In this document: in pieces, positions 1 through 6,390 of the stretch
Layout of the letters: every line of letters begins with the position of its first letter
How positions within the stretch are numbered: position 1 is the first letter of the stretch
Assembly: GCA_937127195.1 (NCBI GenBank)
Contig: CAKZLT010000191.1
Span: 1 to 10,337, forward strand
Source: an uncultured Saprospiraceae bacterium
Lineage (GTDB): Bacteria > Bacteroidota > Bacteroidia > Chitinophagales > Saprospiraceae
Reading direction: 5' to 3'
Length of the DNA: 10,337 nucleotides
The notes under the pieces: model-generated
Told to the model about the DNA's origin: nothing
What the model saw: only the letters and a program-made list of their open reading frames with translations
Databases searched by the model: none
Made by a program: the position numbers and the translations under genes

Positions 1-979
1 AAAATATGAAATTGCATTAGATTGGATAGAACCTTTGGTTCAAAAAGATAGCACAGACAAGCTGGCTCAGTTGCTCTACAATGCTTGTTTGATTGACACC
101 GTAGAGAAATATAATGAGGATTTTTTGGAATATTACGAATTGTCAAGATTGCCATTTAACACGGAAAAAGATGAATTTAGCCCAGTTTTATTAGAGGATA
201 ATTCGTTGCTTTTTTCGCGTGGTCAGACTGGTAAGACCTATGGTTGGTATGTTCCTGTTTATGAACCTTATGCATTAAAATTTCTTCAAGCGAAGCCTTC
301 CAAAACATCTGATAATGCGATTACTTTTTCAAAGAAACTAAGAAAATACAATGCTTTTTCTTCTAATGCACAAGCAAGTTCTTCAACAATAAGTTATGAC
401 CAAATGCAGGCAATGTATATGCGCTATGACCGAAAATTTTGTGGAAAAAATCATCCAAATCTAATTCCATTCAAGATTTTTACGGCTCAAAAGCAAGGTA
501 AGGTTTGGGGCTATCATTTGCCATTTGATTATAATTCAGATGAATATACTTGCGTTCATCCTGTGATTTCGGAAGATGGTTTAACTATTTATTTTTCATC
601 GGATATGCCAGGAGGTTTTGGTGGGATGGATTTGTATTCTGTTACTTTCATAGATGGAGAATGGAGCGAACCCAAAAACTTGGGTGAAGTCATCAATAGT
701 GCAGGTGATGAAGTCTTTCCTTATATTCATTACGCAACAGGAATGTTTTATTTTTCGTCGAATGGTCAAGGCGGAATGGGAGGTTTTGATATTTTTTGGA
801 CTTCAAAAAAACAAAAACAACAATGGCAAACGCCGCAACATTTTGGCGCGCCTATTAATTCTCGTTGGAACGATTACAACATTTTTATTAATAAAAATGA
901 CAACTTTGGTTTGATTAGTTCAGATAGAAAAGGTGGTCAAGGCGGTGTGGATTTGTATAGTTTTGAACGATTGGATTAG
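1..979 (+). CDS. PD40/WD40-like beta-propeller protein, 5' end cut by the window
   Basis: The frame is open from base 2 to the TAG at 977-979, so the gene starts upstream; the TTG at 35 is only an internal codon. About 325 residues are visible. The last third holds three PD40-type blades, each ending in a Gly-rich turn: PGGFGGMDLY (visible residues about 203-212), GQGGMGGFDI (255-264) and KGGQGGVDLY (310-319). They are preceded by typical blade sequence such as HPVISEDG and by W-x-x-P-x-N-L-G. In Bacteroidota such blades occur in periplasmic or outer-membrane proteins, often before an OmpA peptidoglycan-binding domain as in the gliding/type IX secretion protein PorE. Here the protein ends right after the last blade, with no OmpA domain. 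The residues before the propeller show no domain I recognise. Envelope location is inferred, because the N-terminus is not visible. Confidence 0.85.
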   Translation, partial: KYEIALDWIEPLVQKDSTDKLAQLLYNACLIDTVEKYNEDFLEYYELSRLPFNTEKDEFSPVLLEDNSLLFSRGQTGKTYGWYVPVYEPYALKFLQAKPSKTSDNAITFSKKLRKYNAFSSNAQASSSTISYDQMQAMYMRYDRKFCGKNHPNLIPFKIFTAQKQGKVWGYHLPFDYNSDEYTCVHPVISEDGLTIYFSSDMPGGFGGMDLYSVTFIDGEWSEPKNLGEVINSAGDEVFPYIHYATGMFYFSSNGQGGMGGFDIFWTSKKQKQQWQTPQHFGAPINSRWNDYNIFINKNDNFGLISSDRKGGQGGVDLYSFERLD

Positions 980-1217
980 GGAATGTTGGTATATGATATA
1001 AGGACAGAGTTAACTTTAAGCTGTTTTCAATATTAGAAAATGATGTAAGATAAAATGCTAATTTTCAATATGTTGAATAAGATTGTGAGTTAAGGATTAT
1101 GAATTCCAAATTACTTGACTTAAATCATTTTTCTATCGAAAGTATTATATTAATTTGTGCAAAAATTAAGTCATTGAGTTAGTCTATTCAAATATACTAA
1201 CTGGTTAAGGTAGAGCT

Positions 1218-2228
1218 ATGAATCAACTAAAAAATTACGAAGTAGTTTCTTGTATTCAACCTTCGGGCGATATACATATCGGAAATTATTTTGGCGCGGT
1301 AAAGAATTGGGTTGCGTTACAAGAGAAATATCAATGTGTCTATGGCGTTGTAGATTTGCATGCTATGACGCGCAATTCTGAACCCAAAGCACTCCAGTCA
1401 AATACCGACCAAATGGTCATAGACTTGTTAGCTTGTGGTATTGACCCCAATAAATCGACCCTTTTTGTTCAGTCATTGATACCAGAACATACTGAGTTGA
1501 CTTGGATATTGAGCAATTTGACGAATTTTGGAGAGGTATCTCGTCAAACTCAATTTAAAAATGCTCAAAAACATAACGAAAGCACGAGTGCTGGTTTTTT
1601 TACTTATCCCATCTTGCAAGCTGCGGATATATTAATATATAAAGCCAAATATGTTCCCGTAGGAGATGACCAAAGGCAGCATTTGGAACTATGTAGAAAG
1701 ATTGCGGAACGCTTCAATACTCGCTATGAAGTTGATTATTTTGACTTGCCAGAAGCGATGTACACGAATTCGTCGAGGATTATGTCATTAGCAGATCCGA
1801 GTCAAAAAATGAGTAAAACAAAAGGTGAAAAACATTTTATTCGTCTTTTTGAAGAAGCAGAAACAATTAGGAAAAAAGTAAATGCTGCTGTAACGGATAG
1901 CGGAGACACACCAGAAGGAGAAATGAGTAAAGGTGTAAGTAACCTTTTTACGATACTTGGAGCGTGTGGAAAAGGAGATGAAGTGATTAGTTTGACGAAC
2001 GACTTTTATACGAATCAACTCAAATATACGCAACTCAAAGAAGCCGTTAGTGAAGCATTAGTTGAACTGACAACAGGACTAAGAACAAGAAGAAGTGAAA
2101 TACAAAGTGATGTTTCTTTGATAAATGATACTATTCGGGAAATGTCTGAAAAGGCTAGAAAAACGGCGCGAAATACGGTTTATGAAGTTAAAAAACACGT
2201 TGGAATCAAGTCGATTAGCCATTTTTAA
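1218..2228 (+). CDS. trpS: Tryptophanyl-tRNA synthetase (class Ic aminoacyl-tRNA synthetase)
   Basis: This cytoplasmic enzyme charges tRNA-Trp with tryptophan using ATP. The 336-residue product has the usual bacterial TrpRS length. Visible motifs are the N-terminal QPSGDIHIGN (residues 14-23, the HIGH-type ATP site in its TrpRS form), YPILQAADIL (130-139), the GDDQ stretch (149-152) before QHLELCR that helps recognise tryptophan, and the second ATP signature KMSKT (197-201). The last residue of that signature is Thr instead of the usual Ser, a conservative change on the mobile loop. The ATG at 1218 puts the HIGN motif at the expected distance from the N-terminus. No clear Shine-Dalgarno sequence is present. 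The 238-bp gap upstream shows no terminator. The tryptophan dioxygenase gene follows after 56 bp, probably in the same transcript. Confidence 0.97.
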   Translation: MNQLKNYEVVSCIQPSGDIHIGNYFGAVKNWVALQEKYQCVYGVVDLHAMTRNSEPKALQSNTDQMVIDLLACGIDPNKSTLFVQSLIPEHTELTWILSNLTNFGEVSRQTQFKNAQKHNESTSAGFFTYPILQAADILIYKAKYVPVGDDQRQHLELCRKIAERFNTRYEVDYFDLPEAMYTNSSRIMSLADPSQKMSKTKGEKHFIRLFEEAETIRKKVNAAVTDSGDTPEGEMSKGVSNLFTILGACGKGDEVISLTNDFYTNQLKYTQLKEAVSEALVELTTGLRTRRSEIQSDVSLINDTIREMSEKARKTARNTVYEVKKHVGIKSISHF

Positions 2229-2284
2229 AATAGTAATAAAATAGGACGAGTGAATATTTATTGAATATATTTAAATAAAAAATA

Positions 2285-3289
2285 ATGGATTCATTTTCAC
2301 CAGAGGAAACTAAAAAAGGAATAGAATATTTATACAAATTAAGAGAAAAGTATAAAGGAATTGGTCAAGACTTTTTTGATTATTTGGAAGGTTTGGTTCA
2401 ATCCAAAGGGGTTGCTTATTGGGAATACATTCATCTGAATAGTTTGCTTGGTTTGCAAGTTCCTCAGACCGATTACAAGGATGAAATCATCTTTATTACT
2501 TACCATCAAATTACGGAATTATACTTCAAACTCATCAAACAGGAAATTGACCAATTGACTGATTTGAATGAAGAAGAATACACCGATCCAGAAATGTGGG
2601 TCATGCGACTCAATCGCTGCAACGCTTATATGAAGAATATTTGCGATAGTATGGGAGTGATGCGAAGCGGCATGAAAAAGGAAGATTTTTTTAAATTTAG
2701 AATGGCATTACTTCCAGCAAGTGGCTTTCAGTCGGTTCAGTTTCGTCATTTAGAAATTATGAGTACCAACCTGAATAGTCTCCTTAATTATAAGGCAAGA
2801 GGCGAAGCGATGAAGGATGAGCCATTAGAAAAACTCTATGAAGAAATCTATTGGAAAAGTGGTTCTATAGATGCGCGAACGGGCGAAAAGACATTGACTC
2901 TTCGAGAATTTGAAGCGTATTATGATAAGCATTTGATGCAATATATAAAAAGATATAAATATCGTAATTTACATTATTTATACTTCAAATTACCTAAAGA
3001 AGTCAAAGAGAATGAGGAGCTAAAAGCCGCTTTGAAGGAATATGATACGTATTTTAATGCTTATTGGCGATTGAGTCATTTGAGTTCTTCGAGCCGTCAC
3101 TTACCTAAAGCCAAAGGTGGAACGGGCGGAACGAATTGGCGTAAATACTTGCCTCCAAAAGAACAACGTATTTTATTTTTTGAACCACTTTGGACAGAAG
3201 AAGAAGTCGAACATTGGGGCGAAGAATATATTAAAGAAAAGTTTAGAGCAATGATTGAAAAGAAATGGATGAAAGTTCCAAAGAAATAA
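2285..3289 (+). CDS. kynA: Tryptophan 2,3-dioxygenase family heme protein
   Basis: The family uses heme and O2 to open the indole ring of L-tryptophan, giving N-formylkynurenine, the first step of the kynurenine pathway. The 334-residue product carries the family landmarks: FITYHQITELYFK, where H74 matches the distal active-site His; PASGFQSVQFR (144-154), where R154 matches the Arg that binds the substrate carboxylate; YWRLSH, where H265 matches the proximal heme ligand; and the GTGG loop (279-282), whose Thr contacts substrate in known structures. All key positions look intact. Overall it diverges from the best-studied enzymes (for example HLSSSSRHLPKAKGG around the heme ligand), so a related substrate is possible. 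It lies 56 bp after trpS and ends 21 bp before a strong terminator. No kynurenine formamidase or kynureninase gene is in the window. Confidence 0.9.
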   Translation: MDSFSPEETKKGIEYLYKLREKYKGIGQDFFDYLEGLVQSKGVAYWEYIHLNSLLGLQVPQTDYKDEIIFITYHQITELYFKLIKQEIDQLTDLNEEEYTDPEMWVMRLNRCNAYMKNICDSMGVMRSGMKKEDFFKFRMALLPASGFQSVQFRHLEIMSTNLNSLLNYKARGEAMKDEPLEKLYEEIYWKSGSIDARTGEKTLTLREFEAYYDKHLMQYIKRYKYRNLHYLYFKLPKEVKENEELKAALKEYDTYFNAYWRLSHLSSSSRHLPKAKGGTGGTNWRKYLPPKEQRILFFEPLWTEEEVEHWGEEYIKEKFRAMIEKKWMKVPKK

Positions 3290-3310
3290 GATTATTGAGA
3301 TATTTTTTCG

Positions 3311-3347
3311 AAAAGGTATTGAATGTATTAGCATTCAATACCTTTTT
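3311..3347 (+). terminator. Rho-independent terminator after the tryptophan dioxygenase gene
   Basis: A perfect 15-bp stem (AAAAGGTATTGAATG at 3311-3325, its complement at 3332-3346) closes a 6-base loop TATTAG and runs into T residues. It lies 21 bp after the stop codon and closes the probable trpS-dioxygenase unit. The A-rich 5' side means it could also work on the other strand, but no gene there needs it. Confidence 0.88.
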
Positions 3348-3403
3348 GTGTGTTTTGGTGGCTCATTTTCTAAAATAGGCTGATTATTAATAATAACTAT
3401 TAA

Positions 3404-3433
3404 TTGTCGAAAAGTTTAATTAAATTAGATTTC
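3404..3433 (+). promoter_or_regulatory. Candidate Bacteroidota promoter of the alkyltransferase-like gene
   Basis: TTG at 3404-3406 and TAGATTTC at 3426-3433 are 19 bp apart. This fits the Bacteroidota primary-sigma pattern of a -33 TTG and a -7 TAnnTTTG with one mismatch in the last base. It would start transcription about 10 bases before the ATG at 3449, just after the dioxygenase terminator. In AT-rich DNA such matches arise easily by chance. Confidence 0.45.
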
Positions 3434-3448
3434 ACATAAAAAAAATCA

Positions 3449-3778
3449 ATGGCTAAAAAACCAAATTATCATGAGCTTGTATATGATTTGACCCGCGAAA
3501 TTCCTTTGGGAAGAGTGTCAACCTATGGCGCAATAGCGGATTATCTGACACTCGGTTCTGCCCGAATGGTTGGCTGGGCGCTCAAAAACTGTACTTCTAA
3601 TGATATAGATGTGCCAGCTCATAGAGTGGTCAATAGAAAAGGGGAACTTTCGGGACGAAATCATTTTCCGACTCCAACGATGATGCAAGAGTTGCTAGAA
3701 GGCGAAGGTGTAAGTGTAATAGACGACAAAGTTGAAAATTTTTCCGAATTGCTATGGATGCCATCAGAATATTTGTGA
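3449..3778 (+). CDS. Alkyltransferase-like (ATL) protein, MGMT family without the catalytic Cys
   Basis: The 109-residue product is a stand-alone DNA-binding domain of the O6-methylguanine-DNA methyltransferase family. It shows the winged-helix signature IPLGRVSTYGAIA (18-30, with the base-flipping Tyr26), SARMVGWAL (37-45, with the Arg39 'finger') and the active-site-like stretch PAHRVVN (56-62). True methyltransferases have PCHRV; here the Cys acceptor is Ala57, so it cannot take up the alkyl group itself. ATL proteins of this kind bind O6-alkylguanine lesions and, in studied bacteria and fission yeast, pass them to nucleotide excision repair. That role is inferred here from family knowledge. 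It stands as a single gene with its own candidate promoter, and no uvr gene is nearby. The 109-aa length is normal for ATLs. Confidence 0.9.
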   Translation: MAKKPNYHELVYDLTREIPLGRVSTYGAIADYLTLGSARMVGWALKNCTSNDIDVPAHRVVNRKGELSGRNHFPTPTMMQELLEGEGVSVIDDKVENFSELLWMPSEYL

Positions 3779-3831
3779 TAAAGTGCGTTTTTGGCTAGAA
3801 TATTGCTGATAATAAGTAAAATACGATATTA

Positions 3832-3853
3832 TATTTTTCTTATAAGAAAAATA
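3832..3853. repeat. 22-bp perfect AT-rich palindrome
   Basis: The sequence TATTTTTCTTA is followed directly by its own reverse complement, with the centre between 3842 and 3843. It lies 54 bp after the ATL stop codon and 58 bp before the next start. It could fold as a weak terminator for the ATL gene, but no T tract follows the stem. It could also be an operator for the downstream gene. The sequence does not decide between these. Confidence 0.5.
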
Positions 3854-3911
3854 CCTTCATGTTCTCTTTTTTTATAAAAAGAAAGAATAAAGCATTAAAC
3901 TCAAGAACGAT

Positions 3912-4463
3912 ATGAAAACATCACCATTAGCTTTATACGCTCTATTGTTGGGCGTACTGATTATCGGCAAAAGTAATACGAAGTCTTCAATGATTGTCTG
4001 GAACGAAGCCAAAAAATTGTCTTGGGATGACTTTGAAGGCACTCCCGATTATAATTTTGATGAAGTTAGCGCATTGACTTCCTCTGGAATTATCCATTAT
4101 AAAGGCTGCGAAAATGGTAAAATCATTTATAAAGTTCAGGCGTATTTTGAAAAAAAACAATCTTGGGTAAAGCCAGAAGCTTATACAGACCATCATTTGG
4201 CACACGAGCAAATCCACTTTGATATTACAGAATTGTATGCCCGAAAACTTAGAAAATCATTAGAAAGAAGAAATTTCGTTTGTGGTCAAGAGGAAGAGTT
4301 TGATGCTTTTGTAGCTAATTTTTTAAAGAAATGGCAACAGGCACAAATCAAATATGACCAACATTCGCATTATAGTATGCGCCCAAAAAAGCAAAAAGAA
4401 TGGGAATATTTGGTAGCTATGGAACTTTCAATGTATGATAAATATAAATATGCGGCTAAGTGA
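3912..4463 (+). CDS. Secreted or membrane-anchored putative zinc metalloprotease (HExxH, DUF922-like)
   Basis: The 183-residue product starts with a hydrophobic segment (about residues 6-19), read as an uncleaved anchor or signal peptide; there is no lipobox Cys. The core carries LAHEQIHFDI (97-106), an HExxH zinc-site motif with H98, E99 and H102. A W-x-x-x-x-x-LSWDDF-x-G opening (30-43) and a late YDQHSHYS stretch (148-155) resemble the DUF922 family of predicted secreted Zn-dependent proteases, where a YD-x-x-x-x-H segment follows the HExxH helix. The family has little biochemistry, so substrate and role are unknown; proteolysis is inferred from the motif. It is a single gene followed 67 bp later by a terminator. 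The ATG at 3912 puts the hydrophobic segment at the N-terminus as expected. Confidence 0.75.
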   Translation: MKTSPLALYALLLGVLIIGKSNTKSSMIVWNEAKKLSWDDFEGTPDYNFDEVSALTSSGIIHYKGCENGKIIYKVQAYFEKKQSWVKPEAYTDHHLAHEQIHFDITELYARKLRKSLERRNFVCGQEEEFDAFVANFLKKWQQAQIKYDQHSHYSMRPKKQKEWEYLVAMELSMYDKYKYAAK

Positions 4464-4530
4464 AGAAAAATAAATAACTAGCACCATTCTAAAATAGGTT
4501 GACAGAGTTAATTATAAATTTCAAAAAAAG

Positions 4531-4578
4531 AAAAGTGATACAAGAGAATAATTTCTTGTATCGCTTTTTGTTTTTTTT
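4531..4578 (+). terminator. Rho-independent terminator after the HExxH protein gene
   Basis: AAAAGTGATACAAGA (4531-4545) pairs with TCTTGTATCGCTTTT (4554-4568) through 15 bp including one T-G wobble, around an 8-base loop. It is followed by a long T run interrupted by one G. It separates the HExxH gene from the rhodanese promoter region. Confidence 0.85.
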
Positions 4579-4595
4579 GATTAAAATTCGCAGAA

Positions 4596-4611
4596 TGTGA
4601 TTTACATCACT
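4596..4611. promoter_or_regulatory. Crp/Fnr-type operator upstream of the rhodanese gene
   Basis: TGTGATTTACATCACT contains the perfect inverted repeat GTGAT-TTAC-ATCAC and matches the Crp-like pattern TGTGA-N6-TCACA except for the last base. The centre is at 4603.5. A -7-like box lies at 4634-4641, which would put the transcription start near 4645, so the operator sits close to -41.5, the classical class II activator position. The binding protein, and whether it senses oxygen, redox state or a nucleotide, cannot be told from the site. Confidence 0.6.
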
Positions 4612-4633
4612 TAGTTTAGTGGTCAAATCCAAT

Positions 4634-4641
4634 TATCTTTA
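4634..4641 (+). promoter_or_regulatory. Candidate -7 box of the rhodanese promoter
   Basis: TATCTTTA matches TAnnTTTG at all but the last position. No TTG is found at the expected -33 distance, as would fit a promoter that needs an activator bound at the adjacent palindrome. The predicted leader to the ATG at 4693 would be about 48 bases. Confidence 0.4.
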
Positions 4642-4692
4642 CAGTACATTAATAGAAAAACTATTAAAATAGGTATAAAAAATATTTTAAAT

Positions 4693-4998
4693 ATGTTAAA
4701 TTTTTTGAAAAAAATGATGGGAGGAGAAACTGCCGATTTGAAGGCAATCAAGGCTCAAGGAGCAGTTATCATTGACGTAAGAACACCAGCAGAGTATAAA
4801 AGTGGACATGGAAAAGGTTCTGTTAATATTCCTTTGAATACGATAGGAGCTAATATTGCTAAAATCAAAAAGTACAATAAACCAGTTATTTGTTGTTGCA
4901 GAAGCGGAATGAGAAGCGGAAGCGCAGCAGGATTATTGAAGAAAGAAGGCGTTGAAGCATACAACGGAGGTACTTGGCAAAGTGCGGATAGTTTGTAA
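4693..4998 (+). CDS. Single-domain rhodanese-like sulfurtransferase
   Basis: The 101-residue product is one rhodanese domain, the fold that carries a persulfide sulfur on a Cys and moves it to cyanide, thiols or a protein partner. Motifs are VIIDVRTPAEY (25-35), the conserved GHGKGSVNIP (38-47) and the active-site loop CRSGMRS (69-75), with C69 as the persulfide Cys. Two more cysteines, C67 and C68, precede it directly. There is no convincing signal peptide; the start MLNFLKKMMGG is short and mildly amphipathic, so a cytoplasmic location is likely. It is monocistronic: a Crp/Fnr-type operator lies upstream and a terminator downstream. The physiological acceptor is unknown. Confidence 0.92.
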   Translation: MLNFLKKMMGGETADLKAIKAQGAVIIDVRTPAEYKSGHGKGSVNIPLNTIGANIAKIKKYNKPVICCCRSGMRSGSAAGLLKKEGVEAYNGGTWQSADSL

Positions 4999-5030
4999 GA
5001 TTTAGATTTTTTTCGTTAAAAATACTATCA

Positions 5031-5071
5031 AATAAGCATTACTTCAATTTAGAAGTGATGCTTATTTTTTT
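5031..5071 (+). terminator. Rho-independent terminator after the rhodanese gene
   Basis: AATAAGCATTACTTC (5031-5045) pairs with GAAGTGATGCTTATT (5052-5066) through 15 bp with one wobble, around the loop AATTTA, and runs into a T tract (5065-5071). It lies 32 bp after the stop codon. Confidence 0.87.
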
Positions 5072-5155
5072 ATAAAAAATGAAAAAAAAACAGGTTTTTG
5101 AACTAAACTATATAAAAAAACCTTTTTACTTTGAGATTTGACTTATATTTAAAAT

Positions 5156-5177
5156 CCGTTGAATTAACGGTCTTTTT
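5156..5177 (+). other. Small hairpin with T tail ahead of the phoH-like gene
   Basis: CCGTT (5156-5160) and AACGG (5166-5170) form a 5-bp stem around GAATT and are followed by TCTTTTT. It resembles a miniature terminator or attenuator in the 5' region of the PhoH gene, 40-60 bases before its start. It could also be an operator. The stem is short, so chance is a real possibility. Confidence 0.35.
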
Positions 5178-5217
5178 AATATAATATTTAGTTTTTATTT
5201 CATTACAATAAAACATT

Positions 5218-6228
5218 TTGAGCGAAATAATTTTAACAATTGAAGAATTGGATCCCGTAGAACTTTACGGTGAACACGATGCAAAATTAAATTTATTAAG
5301 AGAAGCATTTCCTGAGGTAACGATTACTTCGAGAGGTAATTATCTCAAAATAAGTGGAGAATCCAAAAAGCATACACAAAATGCTAAAGCTAGATTGGAA
5401 CTGATGGTGCGTTCCCTTAAGAAATATAAAAAACTAACCATACAGGATGTTCAAGAAATTGTAAATGGGGAAAATCCCTTTGCGAGTCGAGTTGTTGAAA
5501 CTCAGAACAATATCATTCTTTATACTCGGGAGGGTAAGCCTATTCGTGCCAAAACGGCGAATCAACAAAAATTGGTAGATACCGTTGAAGCCAATGATAT
5601 TGTTTTTGCGATTGGTCCGGCTGGTACAGGAAAAACATATACAGCGGTTGCTATGGCTGTTAAGGCACTCAAAAACCGTATTGTCAAGAAAATTATTCTG
5701 ACTCGTCCAGCAGTAGAAGCAGGCGAAAGCTTGGGGTTCTTGCCTGGAGACTTAAAGGATAAAGTTGACCCGTATTTGCGTCCGCTTTATGATGCGCTCG
5801 ATGATATGATGCCTGCCGATAAGATTAATCATTTTATTGGTAATCGTACAATCGAAGTTGCTCCGTTGGCATTTATGCGTGGTCGAACGCTGGATAATGC
5901 CTTTATCATTTTGGATGAAGCGCAGAATACGACGATTCCTCAATTAAAAATGTTTTTGACACGTATTGGCCCATCTGCTCAGGCCATTATTACGGGTGAT
6001 ATGACTCAAATTGATTTGCCACGCCATCAACGTTCGGGCTTAGGTTACGCGTTAGATGCATTAGAAAATGTCAAAGGAATTGGAGTTGCTCACTTGAACA
6101 GCTCGGATGTTGTTCGTCACCGATTAGTCAAAGCAATTATTAATGCTTTTGAAGAATTGGACAGTAACGAACAGGAAAGAAGAGAAGAGCGTAAAGCAAA
6201 GAAAAAGAAGGAAGATAAAAAATCTTAA
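5218..6228 (+). CDS. phoH: PhoH-family ATPase, TTG start
   Basis: The 336-residue product matches the chromosomal PhoH/YbeZ type: an N-terminal KH-like region (about 10-65), then a P-loop ATPase core. Walker A is GPAGTGKT (133-140). The family stretch LTRPAVEAGESLGFLPGD (161-178) follows, then Walker B AFIILDEAQNTT (228-239) and TGDMTQIDLP (259-268). The tail from about 315 is a highly charged Lys/Glu segment. PhoH proteins are cytoplasmic ATPases linked to RNA metabolism and, in E. coli, to the ribosome-maturation RNase YbeY; exact function is unsettled. The start is taken as TTG at 5218: a stop codon lies at 5209-5211 in frame, and the first internal ATG (residue 63) would delete the N-terminal domain. 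It is a single gene followed 7 bp later by a terminator; no ybeY is in the window. Confidence 0.95.
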   Translation: MSEIILTIEELDPVELYGEHDAKLNLLREAFPEVTITSRGNYLKISGESKKHTQNAKARLELMVRSLKKYKKLTIQDVQEIVNGENPFASRVVETQNNIILYTREGKPIRAKTANQQKLVDTVEANDIVFAIGPAGTGKTYTAVAMAVKALKNRIVKKIILTRPAVEAGESLGFLPGDLKDKVDPYLRPLYDALDDMMPADKINHFIGNRTIEVAPLAFMRGRTLDNAFIILDEAQNTTIPQLKMFLTRIGPSAQAIITGDMTQIDLPRHQRSGLGYALDALENVKGIGVAHLNSSDVVRHRLVKAIINAFEELDSNEQERREERKAKKKKEDKKS

Positions 6229-6235
6229 AATCCTG

Positions 6236-6267
6236 AAAGCGAATGATTTTGTCATTCGCTTTTTTTT
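6236..6267 (+). terminator. Rho-independent terminator after phoH
   Basis: AAAGCGAATGA (6236-6246) pairs perfectly with TCATTCGCTTT (6252-6262) around TTTTG and runs into eight T residues (6260-6267). It starts 7 bp after the stop codon. Confidence 0.92.
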
Positions 6268-6390
6268 AAAAAAATTATTCTTCGTCTAAATAGAGCTATT
6301 CTGAAATAAAATTTATTTTTTTAGTATGTTTTTAATATTAAATATGAAATATTTTAATATTTTTATAACTGAAAAGCAAATGAATACGAT

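Noticed and set aside
35..37. TTG at 35 as the true start of the PD40 gene
   Set aside because: The frame is open to base 2 with protein-like sequence, and the product lacks a signal peptide from this start; the gene most likely begins outside the window.
654..914. Open + strand frame of 86 codons inside the PD40 gene
   Set aside because: It lies wholly inside a gene with clear blade motifs in another frame, and its translation shows no recognisable domain.
1115..1148. TTGACT plus TATTAT as an E. coli-like promoter for trpS
   Set aside because: Spacing is 22 bp, too long for that sigma-factor pattern, and no TAnnTTTG box fits the Bacteroidota spacing.
1788..2033. Open frame on the - strand inside trpS
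   Set aside because: Antisense to conserved KMSK-region sequence; Phe/Cys-rich translation with no domain, typical of antisense AT-rich DNA.
3987..4217. Open frame on the - strand inside the HExxH gene
   Set aside because: Antisense shadow; the + strand frame has a signal-like segment and zinc motif.
4755..4964. Open frame on the - strand inside the rhodanese gene, with a hydrophobic stretch
   Set aside because: The hydrophobic stretch is the antisense of the Lys/Ile-rich rhodanese coding sequence; no independent support.
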